Shown here one piece after another: positions 1-8,583 of a stretch of DNA of 45,377 nt. A program made the translations under genes and the position numbers. Source of the DNA: Corallococcus exercitus (GTDB lineage Bacteria > Myxococcota > Myxococcia > Myxococcales > Myxococcaceae); the NCBI RefSeq assembly GCF_003611585.1, contig NZ_RAVW01000019.1, forward strand, positions 1 to 45,377. The letters run 5' to 3'. Position 1 is the stretch's first letter, and each line of letters starts with the position of its first letter. The notes beneath the pieces are model-generated. The model was given only the letters and a program-made list of their open reading frames with translations. It was not told the DNA's origin and searched no databases.

Positions 1-783
1 CCCCAACACCACCGCGCCCACCGCCATGGCCACCATGCCCACCGCGCCCATCGCCACCGAGGCCCACGACCGCAGCGCCTTCTTCGTCGGCACCACGGGG
101 TCGGGCGGCAGGTTGTAGACCTCCGGCTTGTCCAAGAGCAGGAAGAACGCGTTGAGCCCACCCGTGCCCGGCTGGTTCTCCGCGTCCTTCCCGTACAGGT
201 ACGCGTCCGTCATGCCCTGCTCATGCAGCGTGCGCACGCGCGTCTCCGCTCGCGCGTGCAGTTCGTCCAGGTCGCCGTACTGGATGGACGCCGTGGGACA
301 CGCCTTCGCGCACGCGGGCGTCTGGTCGTCGCCGATGCGGTCGTAACAGAGCGTGCACTTCCACGCGCGGCCGTCGTCCTCGCGGCGGTCAATCACCCCG
401 AACGGACACGCCGACACGCAGTAGCCACAGCCGTTGCACACGTCCGGCTGCACGTAGACCGTGTCGAACTCCGTGCGGACGATGGCGCCCGTGGGACACG
501 CCTCCAGACACCCCGCGAGCTGGCAGTGCTTGCACACGTCCGACATCATCAGCCAGGAGAAGTCCCCCGCGCCCGACGTCTGCCCCTGCAACGGCACCGG
601 CCGCTCCACGAACGCCACGTGCCGCCACGTCGACGCGCCCAGGTGCGCCGTCTGGTCGTAGGACATGCCCGTGAAGTGGAAGCCGTCGTCTGGAAGCTGG
701 TTCCACTGCTTGCACGCGACCTCGCACGCCTTGCAGCCGATGCAGAGCGTCGTGTCCGTGAAGAACCCCTTGCGGCTCCCCAT
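1..783 (-). CDS. Formate dehydrogenase Fe-S (beta) subunit, 3' end cut by window
   Basis: Electron-transfer subunit of a formate dehydrogenase, passing electrons from the catalytic subunit through four [4Fe-4S] clusters. It starts with MGSRKGFFTDTTLCIGCKAC and runs in frame for 261 codons to the window edge. Cysteine groups seen in order are CIGCKACEVAC, CKHCQLAGCLEAC, CNGCGYCVSAC and CTLCYDR followed by CAKAC, the ferredoxin-like arrangement of FdnH/FdoH. The last visible residues (about 239-261, SWASVAMGAVGMVAMAVGAVVLG) form a hydrophobic segment, consistent with the C-terminal membrane anchor of FdnH-type subunits. The start lies 4 nt after the stop of the catalytic gene, so the two are co-transcribed. 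A cytochrome b (gamma) subunit may follow beyond the edge, but that is not visible. Confidence 0.93.
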   Translation of the reverse strand, partial: MGSRKGFFTDTTLCIGCKACEVACKQWNQLPDDGFHFTGMSYDQTAHLGASTWRHVAFVERPVPLQGQTSGAGDFSWLMMSDVCKHCQLAGCLEACPTGAIVRTEFDTVYVQPDVCNGCGYCVSACPFGVIDRREDDGRAWKCTLCYDRIGDDQTPACAKACPTASIQYGDLDELHARAETRVRTLHEQGMTDAYLYGKDAENQPGTGGLNAFFLLLDKPEVYNLPPDPVVPTKKALRSWASVAMGAVGMVAMAVGAVVLG

Positions 784-787
784 GCGC

Positions 788-3700
788 CTATCCCTTCCCC
801 TCGGGTTCCTGCGCTTCCGTGTGGTCCGTCTCACCCGGCGGCGTCACATCGCGCGGCACCTCCGGCACCGTGAGCGGAGGCTGCGCTGCTCCCGCCGCGG
901 CCCGCTCTCCCGAGCGCATCCGCCCCGCCCGCAGGTCCGCCGTGAACACCTTCGACTCCTGGATGTCCACGTTCTGATCCGCGACGAACGCCGTCAGCTC
1001 GTTGGCCCCTTCGCCGCGCACGCGCCCCGTGACGCCCCAGTGGTACGGCAGGCCAATCTGGTGCACCTGCCGCCCCTTCACCCTCAGCGGGCGGATACGC
1101 TCCGTGACGAGCGCCCGGCACTCGAGGTCCCCTCGCGCCGTGGCGATGGTGCACCAGTCCCCGTTGGCCAGCCCCTTCTCACGCGCCAGCTCCGGGGAGA
1201 TCTCGCAGAACATCTCCGGCTGCAGCTCGCTCAGCCAGGACAGCCAGCGCGACATGCCGCCCGCCGTGTGGTGCTCGGTGAGCCGGTAGGTCGTGACGAG
1301 GTACGGGTAGCGCGGATCGCCCCAGGCCCGGTGATAGGGATTGTCCTTGCGCCTCCACTCCTCGCGCGTGGGGCTGCACTGCTGCGCGTAGAGCGGATTC
1401 GGCACCACCGACTCCATGGGCTCGTAGTGCGTGGGCAGCGGCCCGTCCATCAACCCGCTGGGCGCGAACAGCCAGCCCTTGCCGTCCGCTTGCAGGAGGA
1501 ACGGATCATTGCCCGCGAGCGTGTCCAGCCCCGTCGCGCCCTCGGGAGGCCGGTACTCCGGGGGCCGGTCCGCGATGAAGTCCGGCACGTCCTCGCCCGT
1601 CCACTTCTTCTGGCCGGCGTCCCACCACACGTAGCGTTTGCGCTCGCTCCAGGGCTTGCCGTCCACGTCCGCCGACGCGCGGTTGTAGAGGATGCGCCGG
1701 TTGGACGGCCACGCCCAGCCCCACTCGGGCGCCACCCACGTCTGCTCCTGCCCCGGCTTGCGCCGCGCCGTCTGGTTGACGCCGTCCTTGTAGCAACCCG
1801 AGTAGATCCAACAGCCGCATGCCGTGGAGCCGTCGTCCTTCAGCGCCGTGAACCCGTCCACCGGCTTGCCGTCCGCCACCGTGTAGCCGTTGATCTCCTT
1901 CAGCACCGCCTCCGCGGAGGGCTCCGCGTGCGGCCCGTGCGTCGGGTAGTCCCACGTCAGGTCCAGGAGCGGCGCGTCCTTCGGGTCCAGGGAGCCCGCG
2001 TAGAGTTGCCGCAGCTTGCGCCCCAGGTGGTAGGCGAAGTGCAGCTCGCTGCGCGTGTCCCCTTGCGGCTCCACCGCCTTGTGATGCCATTGCAGCAGCC
2101 GCTGCGTGTTGGTGAAGCTGCCGTCCTTCTCCGTGTGCGCGGCGGCCGGGAAGAAGAACACCTCCGTTTGAATGTCCTCCGGCCGCACCTGCCCGGACTG
2201 CACCTCCGGCGCCGTGCGCCAGAACTCCGCCGTCTCGATGAGGGTGAAGTCGCGCACCACCAGCCAGTCCAGCTTGCGCAGCCCCTTGCGCTGGAGCGCC
2301 CCGTTCATGCTGCCCACGGCGGGGTTCTCCCCCATGACGAAGTAGCCCTGGAGCTTCCCGTCCGCCATGTCCGCCACCGTCTGCATGTGCGAGTGGTTCC
2401 CGGTCAGCCGGGGCAGGTGGGCGAAGAGGTAGTCGTTGTCCTTCGTGGCCTTGTCCCCGAACCACGCCTTGAGCAGCGACACCGCGTACTTGGGGAACTC
2501 CGACCACCAGCCGCTGCCGGACTTGTTGTTGCGGATGTAGTGCTCCAGCCCGTCCGTCGAGGCCTTCGCGTGCGGCATGGGCAGGTAGCCCGGCAGCAGG
2601 TTGTAGAGCGTGGGGATGTCCGTGGAGCCCTGGATGGACGCGTGCCCGCGCAAGGCGAGGATGCCGCCGCCGGGCCGGCCGATGTTGCCCAGCAGGAGCT
2701 GGAGGATGGCCGCCGTGCGGATGTACTGCACGCCCACCGAGTGCTGCGTCCAGCCCACCGCGTAGCAGAACGCGCTGGTGCGCTCCGGGTTGGAGTTGGC
2801 GCACAGCGTCTGGGCCACCTGGAGGAACAGCGCCTCGTCCACGCCGCACACCTGGGACACCACCTTCGGCGTGTAGCGGGAGAAGTGGCGCTTCAAGAGC
2901 TGGAACACGCACCGCGGATGCTGGAGCGTCTCGTCGCGGTGCTCCTCGTGCACGTCCACCCGGTGGTCGTGCCCGCCGCCGCCCGCGCCCGGCTCGTCCG
3001 TCAGCTCCTTGTGGCCCGCCGCGGGGACGGCCCCCGCCACGTCCTGGTACTGCCAGGACGCGATGTCATAGCGGTTGTCCTTCGGCTGGTAGCCGCTGAA
3101 GAGCCCCTCCAGGTCCTCCGTGTCCAGGAAGTCCTCGCGGATGAGCGTGGCCGCGTTGGTGTACTGCACCACGTAGTCGCGGAAGTACCGCTCGTGCTCC
3201 AGCACGTAGTGGATGAGCCCGCCCAGGAACGCGATGTCCGTCCCTACGCGGATGGGCGCGTAGAGGTCCGCCACCGCGCTGGTGCGGGTGTAGCGCGGAT
3301 CCACGTGGATGACCTTCGCGCCCCGGGCCTTCGCCTCCATCACCCACTGGAAGCCCACCGGATGGCACTCGGCCATGTTGGAGCCCTGGATGAGGATGCA
3401 GTCCGAGTGCTGCAGGTCCTGCTGGAACGTCGTGGCACCGCCGCGACCGAACGTGATGCCCAGACCGGGCACCGTGGACGCGTGTCATATTCGAGCCTGG
3501 TTCTCCACCTGCACGACGCCCAGCGCGCTGAACAGCTTCTTGAGGAGGTAGTTCTCCTCGTTGTCCAACGTCGCCCCGCCCAGGTGCGCCAGCCCCAGCG
3601 TCCGGTTCACCGGGTGGCCCTGCGCGTCACGCTGCTGGAACGTCGCGTCGCGCGTGCGCTTCACGCGCTCGGCCACCTTGTCCATGGCCTCTTCCAGCGG

Positions 3701-4054
3701 GATGGGCTCCCACTCCGTGCCACCGGGGCGGCGGTAGAGGACCTGCTGGACGCGTTGCGTTCCCGTGACCAACTGGAAGGTGGCGGCGCCCTTGGGACAC
3801 AGCCTGCCGCGCGAGATGGGGGAATGCGGGTCGCCCTCGATGTCGAGGATGCGCCCGTCGCGCACGTGCACCTCCTGCCCGCAGCCCACCGCGCAGTACG
3901 GACAGATGGACTTCACGACCGCATCAGCGGACTTCGTGCGCGGCTCCAGCGAACGGCTGCGCGCCGTCATCGCCGTGTCCCCCAGCGCGCGGCCATCCCC
4001 GCGGGTGAGCTGCCGCAGCACGGGCCAACCCTTCAACAGGTCGCGGAACTTCAA
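788..4054 (-). CDS. Selenocysteine-containing formate dehydrogenase, catalytic (alpha) subunit
   Basis: Mo/W-bis-MGD enzyme oxidising formate to CO2. The reading frame contains one in-frame TGA at 3485-3487, in the context NQARI-U-HASTVPGLG, matching the NQARV-U-HGP active site of FdnG/FdoG. Read through, the product is about 1,088 residues with Sec190. The N-terminal [4Fe-4S] ligands are C51, C54, C58 and C86 (CPYCAVGC...LCPKG). A bacterial SECIS hairpin follows the TGA. I chose the TTG at 4052-4054 because GGAGAGGAG (4060-4068, complement) lies 5 nt upstream and the product starts MKFRDLLKGWPVLRQL; a GTG at 4070-4072 would add six residues. No Tat signal is visible at the N-terminus or upstream to the in-frame stop, unlike FdnG, so a cytoplasmic location is likely. 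The frame is open on both sides of the TGA, so it is not a frameshifted pseudogene. Confidence 0.93.
3457..3471 (-). promoter_or_regulatory. SECIS apical stem-loop for selenocysteine insertion
   Basis: On the coding strand the RNA reads UGCCC-GGUCU-GGGCA: a 5-bp stem, extended by G.U and G-C pairs to 7 bp, closing a GGUCU loop. The Escherichia coli fdhF SECIS has the same GGUCU loop recognised by SelB. Here exactly 18 nt separate the UGA from GGUCU, the same as in fdhF. This supports decoding of the TGA as Sec. Confidence 0.88.
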
Positions 4055-4249
4055 GGCCGCTCCTCTCCACACTGGACGCGCACGTGGAACCCCGGCCCTG
4101 AAGATGGGGACGCGCGGCGGGGGAGGCCAGTGCCTCGAAGGCCCGCGACCCCGAACCGGCGGTCAGAGCAGGCGGGCAGGCATGAAAATGCACGGACCGC
4201 GAAATCAGACCGGGGGGCTCCAGCCGTTATTTCTCCACGGTGCCAACGC

Positions 4250-4304
4250 TCGTCCGGCTCCACCCTCTCCGGGGGCCTTCATGCCTTCAGGAGGAGCCGG
4301 ACGA
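4250..4304. promoter_or_regulatory. Inverted repeat in the fdh / response-regulator divergent region
   Basis: Perfect 12-bp arms, TCGTCCGGCTCC (4250-4261) and GGAGCCGGACGA (4293-4304), are separated by 31 bp. They sit in the 300-bp stretch between the divergent formate dehydrogenase gene (start 4054) and response regulator (start 4355). The position suits an operator or a hairpin near the response-regulator promoter. No clear -10/-35 or sigma-54 site was found, and the function is unproven. Confidence 0.4.
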
Positions 4305-4354
4305 CCACAGCCACGTGACGGCCGGACGTGGCAGAGAGCGAGTGGAGACACTGC

Positions 4355-4747
4355 ATGACAGACAGTGCCCCCCTCATCCTCTTGATCGAGGACGAGGAAG
4401 ACATCCGGGACGCGGTCGCGACGCTGTTGGAGATGGAGGGCTATCGCGTCGCGCAATGCATCCATGGCCAGGACGCATGGAACTGGCTGGAGTCCCATCC
4501 CCGGCCAGGGCTGGTGCTGCTGGACCTGATGATGCCGGTGATGGACGGACAGGCCTTCCTCAAGCGGCTGTCCGAGGCACGCATGCTGGAGGGCGTGCCC
4601 ATCATCGTGCTGTCCGGCAGCCCCTTCCATCCACCGGGCGCGGTGACCTATCTGCGCAAGCCGGTGTCGGTGGCTTCCCTGATGGACATGGTGCGCCACT
4701 TCCTGCCTTCATCCGGGGAAGGCCCGGAAGGACCTCGCACGTCGTGA
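4355..4747 (+). CDS. Single-domain response regulator (CheY-like receiver)
   Basis: A 130-residue stand-alone REC domain with no output domain. Visible hallmarks are the acidic pair in LIEDEED, the phospho-acceptor Asp in LVLLDLMMPVMDG, the Ser switch residue in IVLSGS and the conserved Lys in LRKPVS. The ATG at 4355 is preferred over the GTG at 4328 because GGAG (4344-4347) lies 7 nt upstream and MTDSAPLILLIEDEED is a typical receiver start. It is divergent from the formate dehydrogenase genes and has no kinase beside it, so its partner is unknown. It presumably acts by protein-protein contact, like CheY or Spo0F. Confidence 0.9.
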   Translation: MTDSAPLILLIEDEEDIRDAVATLLEMEGYRVAQCIHGQDAWNWLESHPRPGLVLLDLMMPVMDGQAFLKRLSEARMLEGVPIIVLSGSPFHPPGAVTYLRKPVSVASLMDMVRHFLPSSGEGPEGPRTS

Positions 4748-4871
4748 AACATGTGTCGCGTGGCGCAACGCGGGGCCATCCAGGACTCGCGATGGAACGA
4801 GACCTGTGGAATCCTCGCGCCCCGCCAGGTCCCCGCCTGGTCCAGTCCCCCTCATTCAAAGGACGACGCTG

Positions 4872-5483
4872 ATGCCGCACGGCGCGCTGAATCTCCCCGA
4901 CGACGTCGCCCGTGACCTGGAGGCTCGCCTGGCCGCGACGACGCCGGAGGACACGAGCCGGGGCCTGTTCTTCCTGGGCGTGCTGGACGCGGTGCGATTC
5001 CTGGGCGGCCCGGAGGCGGTGACGCGCTGTCTGGAGCAGGTGGGCGAGACCGCCGACTTCATGCCCATGCAGACCTATCCGTTCCCGCGCTTCCTGCGGC
5101 TGTCCTACGTCGCGGCCGAACAGCTGTCGTCGCTCGTGGGCGGGCATGAGGCGGCGCAGCGGCAGATTGGCACGCAGGCGATGCTGGACTTCCTCAACTC
5201 CATGTTCGCGCGCGACTTCGTGCAGCAGGCGGGAGGCGACCCGAAGCGGCTGCTGGAGTTGATGCACTCCGGCTACCGCACGGCGCTGAACTTCGGCGAG
5301 CGCACCGTGGAGTGGACGGGGCCCACGTCGGGCCGGGTCATCATGAAGCGCTCGCTGATGCCGGTGCCCTACAACGAGGGCATCCTCCAGTCCGCGCTGG
5401 AGGTGACGGGCGTGCACGACGTGCAGGTGCGCGGCCAGGCGCAGTCGCTGGTGGACGCCGTCTACGACGTCTCCTGGGCCTGA
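4872..5483 (+). CDS. DUF2378 (TIGR02265) family protein
   Basis: A 203-residue soluble protein of the Myxococcus paralogous family DUF2378/TIGR02265. Typical features are the N-terminal DTSRGLFFLGVLDAVRFLGG, the central MQTYPFPRFLRLSYVAAEQL and the C-terminal RVIMKRSLMPVPYNEGILQSAL. No enzymatic motif is known to me. The family is expanded in myxobacteria and overlaps the heme-NO-binding/V4R-like group; a sensory role is only inference. The ATG at 4872 follows an AAAGGA about 8 nt upstream; an upstream alternative at 4806 would add 22 unlikely residues. A large GC-rich hairpin follows the stop. Confidence 0.82.
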   Translation: MPHGALNLPDDVARDLEARLAATTPEDTSRGLFFLGVLDAVRFLGGPEAVTRCLEQVGETADFMPMQTYPFPRFLRLSYVAAEQLSSLVGGHEAAQRQIGTQAMLDFLNSMFARDFVQQAGGDPKRLLELMHSGYRTALNFGERTVEWTGPTSGRVIMKRSLMPVPYNEGILQSALEVTGVHDVQVRGQAQSLVDAVYDVSWA

Positions 5484-5487
5484 AGCC

Positions 5488-5542
5488 CCGCGCGCCCTGC
5501 CCCCCGGCCCGCCAGGCGGCCGGGCGAGGGAGGGGCGCGCGG
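5488..5542 (+). terminator. GC-rich hairpin after the DUF2378 gene
   Basis: Arms CCGCGCGCCC (5488-5497) and GGGCGCGCGG (5533-5542) enclose a second inner stem, CCCGGCC/GGCCGGG. The structure begins 5 nt after the stop codon at 5483. No T-tract follows, so it could be a non-canonical terminator or only an RNA 3'-end stabiliser. Confidence 0.45.
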
Positions 5543-5615
5543 AGGATTTCGGGGGCTTGTCCCGTGCGAAGCCCGTCCGGAAGCCCCACCTCTTCGCGAG
5601 GAGGGGGCAAAGCGC

Positions 5616-6614
5616 ATGGCGCGTCACGGGGACTTGAGGGGACAGGTGGCCATCGTCACGGGCGCTTCGAGCGGCGTGGGCTGGCAGTCCGCGCTGCGCT
5701 TGGCGGAGGCCGGGGTTCGGCTGTGCGTCACCGCGCGGCGCCAGGCGGCGCTGGAGCGGCTGCGCGTGGAGGTGCTCCAGAAGGGCGGCGAGTGCCTGGT
5801 GTGTGAAGGCGACGTCACGGTGGCGGAGGACGTGGAGCGCGTGGTGCGCGAGTGTGTGGCGCACTACGGCCGCGTGGACCTGCTGGTGAACGCGGCGGCG
5901 GTGCAGTCCTACGGCTACTTCGACCAGCTGCCCTGGGAGCACATCACGCGAGTGTTCGACGTGGCGTGCTTCGGCTACTTCCGCTTCGCGCGCGCGGTGC
6001 TGCCGCACTTCCGGAAGCAGGGCCACGGCCACCTGCTCAACATCCAGTCCATGCTGTCGGCGGGGTCCGCGCCGCTCTTGTCCGCGTACTCGGCGGCGAA
6101 GCACGCGACGCTGGGGTGGGCGCAGTCGCTGGAGCTGGAGCTGAAGGGCACGGGCATCCAGGTGTCCAACGTGCTGGTGCCGTCCGTGTCCACACCCATG
6201 TTCGACCACGCGCCCACGATGCTCGGGAAGAAGCCCGTGCCGGTGCCGCCCACGTACGACGTGGACCTGGTGGCGAGGGCGGTGGTGCGGCTGGCGAAGC
6301 GGCCGGGCCGCACGTCGGTGCCGGCGTTCCTCCAGGGACGGCTGATGCTGTGGCTCAACGGCGTGGCGCCGTCGGTGGGCAAGGCGGTGCTCTCCCGCTT
6401 CGGCGCGCGGATGCAGACGACGGACACGCCGCTGTACCGGCCCGAGGGCAACCTCTTCACCCCCGTGGCCGAAGGCGTGGGCCCCCGGGGCAGCGTGCCG
6501 CCAACGCCCGCGTGGAAGCGCTTCACCGCGACGCTGGGACTGGCGGCGCTCACGGGCGGCGTGGTGGGCGGCGCGGTGCTGGGCGCTCGCGGCCTGGTGC
6601 GCGCGGCGCGCTGA
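5616..6614 (+). CDS. Short-chain dehydrogenase/reductase with C-terminal membrane segment
   Basis: A 332-residue classical SDR. The cofactor-binding Rossmann motif is TGASSGVG (about residues 14-21); ARR after the second strand suggests NADP(H) preference. NAAA corresponds to the structural NNAG motif, and the catalytic Ser and YxxxK are seen in NIQSMLSAG and YSAAK. The C-terminal 70 residues are not part of the usual 250-residue SDR fold and end in a hydrophobic stretch (GLAALTGGVVGGAVLGARGLV), suggesting a membrane anchor. The substrate is unknown. An AGGAGG lies 11 nt before the ATG. Two strong inverted repeats follow the gene. Confidence 0.9.
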   Translation: MARHGDLRGQVAIVTGASSGVGWQSALRLAEAGVRLCVTARRQAALERLRVEVLQKGGECLVCEGDVTVAEDVERVVRECVAHYGRVDLLVNAAAVQSYGYFDQLPWEHITRVFDVACFGYFRFARAVLPHFRKQGHGHLLNIQSMLSAGSAPLLSAYSAAKHATLGWAQSLELELKGTGIQVSNVLVPSVSTPMFDHAPTMLGKKPVPVPPTYDVDLVARAVVRLAKRPGRTSVPAFLQGRLMLWLNGVAPSVGKAVLSRFGARMQTTDTPLYRPEGNLFTPVAEGVGPRGSVPPTPAWKRFTATLGLAALTGGVVGGAVLGARGLVRAAR

Positions 6615-6650
6615 AGCCCCCGGACGCCCCCTCCTCCCGAAGCGGTCCAG

Positions 6651-6673
6651 ACCTGTCCGACAGTCGGACAGGT
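6651..6673. repeat. 23-bp perfect palindrome, terminator-like or operator
   Basis: ACCTGTCCGAC-A-GTCGGACAGGT, an 11-bp perfect inverted repeat around one base, starts 37 nt after the SDR stop. As RNA it forms a 10-bp stem with a 3-nt loop. No run of T follows. I saw no second copy in this window. Confidence 0.55.
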
Positions 6674-6739
6674 TCGCCCGCCGCGCCTCCGCCGGGAGGC
6701 CCGTGGGGTTCTCTCTTTCTCATCCCTGTAGAGGGAGGG

Positions 6740-6768
6740 GCCGCGATCAGGATTTTCCTGATCGCGGC
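6740..6768. repeat. 13-bp inverted repeat with TTT centre upstream of the outer-membrane protein gene
   Basis: GCCGCGATCAGGA-TTT-TCCTGATCGCGGC is a perfect hairpin or dyad that ends 134 bp before the ATG at 6903. It could be the operator of the downstream gene or a second terminator for the upstream gene. Confidence 0.5.
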
Positions 6769-6902
6769 GCTGATGGTGGGGTGTCAACGAAGTGTTGGGG
6801 AGGCGGGAAAACATCCTCGCGTTGCGGCGGTCTTTGGCTAGAAGGGGCCCCGCATGCGCACCGGGAAGGGTCGGCCGGGCGCGAACGTGGGGAGAAACCT
6901 CG

Positions 6903-7502
6903 ATGCGTGGAAACAGCAAGTGGACGGGCCTGGCGCTGGTGGCGGGACTCGCGGTGTCGTCGCAGGCGGTGGCGGCTGAGGAGCCGAGCCTGAACAGCGA
7001 TCCCGGCAAGGCGTCGGACTTCGGGCAGGCCAGCCAGGTCGTCATCAGCCAGGAGCTCAACGGCTTCCTGGGCTACAACACCGCCTCGGAAGTGTTCCTG
7101 ATCCGCCTGGAGCCGTCCGCGGACTACTTCCTCCAGCAGAACCTGTCGGTGGGCGCGTCCGCGCTGGTGGCCTTCGGCTTCGGTGACAGCACCGTCGTGG
7201 GCCTGGGCGTGCTGGGCCGCGTGGGCTACCACCTGCCGCTCAACGAGCGCGTGTCCTTCTGGCCCAAGGCGGGCTTCGGCGTGCAGTTCGCGCACGTCCC
7301 GAACAGCAGCGACGTGAACTTCGTCCTGGATTTCAACGCCCCCATCCTGTTCCACGTCTCGCCGCACTTCTTCGTGGGCGCGGGCCCGCAGGTGCGCGCG
7401 CTCATCAGCCAGGACGTGGGCAGCCTGGGTTCGGAGCAGGGCAACTTCTCCGGCAACGACGTGACCATCGGCATCACGACCACGGTCGGCGGCTACTTCT
7501 AG
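6903..7502 (+). CDS. Small outer-membrane beta-barrel protein
   Basis: A 199-residue exported protein. A Sec signal peptide (MRGNSKWTGLALVAGLAVSSQAVA, predicted cleavage after AVA) precedes a region of alternating polar/aromatic strands (FLGYNTASEVFLIRLEPSADYF, VSFWPKAGFGVQFAH, FFVGAGPQVRALIS). The chain ends in VGGYF, with the C-terminal Phe typical of BAM-inserted barrels. The size suits an 8-stranded OmpW/OmpX-like barrel, but I recognise no specific family. The ATG at 6903 has GGGGAG 8 nt upstream; a longer reading from 6792 would bury the signal peptide. It appears monocistronic. Confidence 0.78.
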   Translation: MRGNSKWTGLALVAGLAVSSQAVAAEEPSLNSDPGKASDFGQASQVVISQELNGFLGYNTASEVFLIRLEPSADYFLQQNLSVGASALVAFGFGDSTVVGLGVLGRVGYHLPLNERVSFWPKAGFGVQFAHVPNSSDVNFVLDFNAPILFHVSPHFFVGAGPQVRALISQDVGSLGSEQGNFSGNDVTIGITTTVGGYF

Positions 7503-7620
7503 CCTCGGACCTTTCCTGGCACTCCGGGCCGTGTGCCCGGGTGCCGGGGACCGCAGGACCTGGGACGTAGGACCGTTCCGGTTGACGTCCCAGGTTGGAT
7601 GTGTTGGGTTGGAGGGTGCC

Positions 7621-8583
7621 ATGTCCGTGCTTCCGTTCGCCTCCCGGCTGCCCGCGTTCGCCCCCCTGCATCCGCTGGGGAGGGGCCCGCTGGGCGAGTG
7701 GGTCTCCCTGGTGTGGCCGCTGGAGTCGGGTCCCGTCGAGGCGCGCCCGCTGGTGGTGAAGACGTTCCTGCTGGCGTCGGGCCTGGCGCCGGAGACGCGG
7801 CGTCCGCTGGAGGAGGCGCTGACGCGGGCGGTGCCGCTGCGGCATCCGGGCATCGCGAGGCTGCACGGCTTCCAGGTGGACGCGCGCGACACGCTGACGG
7901 TGGTGTCGGACTACGTCCCGGGCTGTTCGCTGGCCACGGCGCGCAGGCGCGTGATGGGGCGCGGGGCGCGGCCGTCGGAGGCGTTCGTATGCCACGTGGG
8001 CGCGGAGGTCGCGGGTGCATTGCAGGCTGCGCATGGCGCGCGCGTGGTGCACGGGGACGTGCAGTCACACCGCATCCGCGTGGGGCCCCGGGGTGAGGTG
8101 ACGCTGACGGACTTCGGGCTGCGGCCCGCGCGTCCGCTGCTGCGCCGCTTCACGTCGCCGTCGCGGCCGGACGTGGTGGAGCTGCCGGTCCGCGAGGACG
8201 CGGTGGGCTCGCCGGTGGAGGCGCGGGAGGACGTGCGCGCGCTGGGGCGGGTGTTGCTGGGGCTGGTCGTGGGGAACGCGGTGGTCCCGGAGGATGCGGC
8301 CGGGGTGGACGCGGCGCTGGGGGGCGTGTCGCCCGCGCTGCGGGACGTGCTGCGCGGGGTGCTGCTGGACGCGCCGCGGGAGACGGACTCCGCCGCGTGG
8401 CTCCAGTCAGCGCTGCGCGACTGCATGGAGCGCGGCATGGCGTGTCACGGGCAGGAAGCGGTGGTGCGCGAGCTGGCGGCGTTGCCGGGCGCCGGGCCGC
8501 TGTCGCCGGTGGACGTGTACGTGGGCGCGGCATCGGTGATGACGGCCTCCGCGCCCGTGCGCGGGCGCACGCTGCCGTCCTGA
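7621..8583 (+). CDS. Degenerate Ser/Thr protein-kinase-like protein (probable pseudokinase)
   Basis: A 320-residue protein with the layout of a Hanks-type kinase: glycine loop GRGPLG (20-25), candidate ATP lysine K47 in VVKTF, and DFG at 164-166. The catalytic loop is altered: HRDxKxxN reads HGDVQSHR, so D146 is kept but the catalytic-loop Lys is Q148 and the Mg-binding Asn is R151. This suggests weak or no phosphotransfer and a scaffold or allosteric role, which is inference. No transmembrane segment or extra domain is evident. The ATG at 7621 has GGAGGG just upstream. The stop codon lies inside a tandemly duplicated 36-bp segment. Confidence 0.8.
   Translation: MSVLPFASRLPAFAPLHPLGRGPLGEWVSLVWPLESGPVEARPLVVKTFLLASGLAPETRRPLEEALTRAVPLRHPGIARLHGFQVDARDTLTVVSDYVPGCSLATARRRVMGRGARPSEAFVCHVGAEVAGALQAAHGARVVHGDVQSHRIRVGPRGEVTLTDFGLRPARPLLRRFTSPSRPDVVELPVREDAVGSPVEAREDVRALGRVLLGLVVGNAVVPEDAAGVDAALGGVSPALRDVLRGVLLDAPRETDSAAWLQSALRDCMERGMACHGQEAVVRELAALPGAGPLSPVDVYVGAASVMTASAPVRGRTLPS

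Noticed and set aside
788-4072. Two separate formate dehydrogenase fragments or a nonsense-mutated pseudogene
   Set aside because: The frame continues unchanged across the TGA, the position equals the known Sec site, and a SECIS hairpin follows.
4225-4250. Sigma-54 promoter (TTGGCAC on the minus strand) for formate dehydrogenase
   Set aside because: The -24-like TGGCAC is not followed by a TTGC element at the required spacing.
665-4318. Very long Arg/Val-rich plus-strand frame opposite the formate dehydrogenase gene
   Set aside because: It is the complement of a well-supported gene; its composition (Arg, His, Val-rich, no domain) is typical of antisense frames in high-GC DNA.
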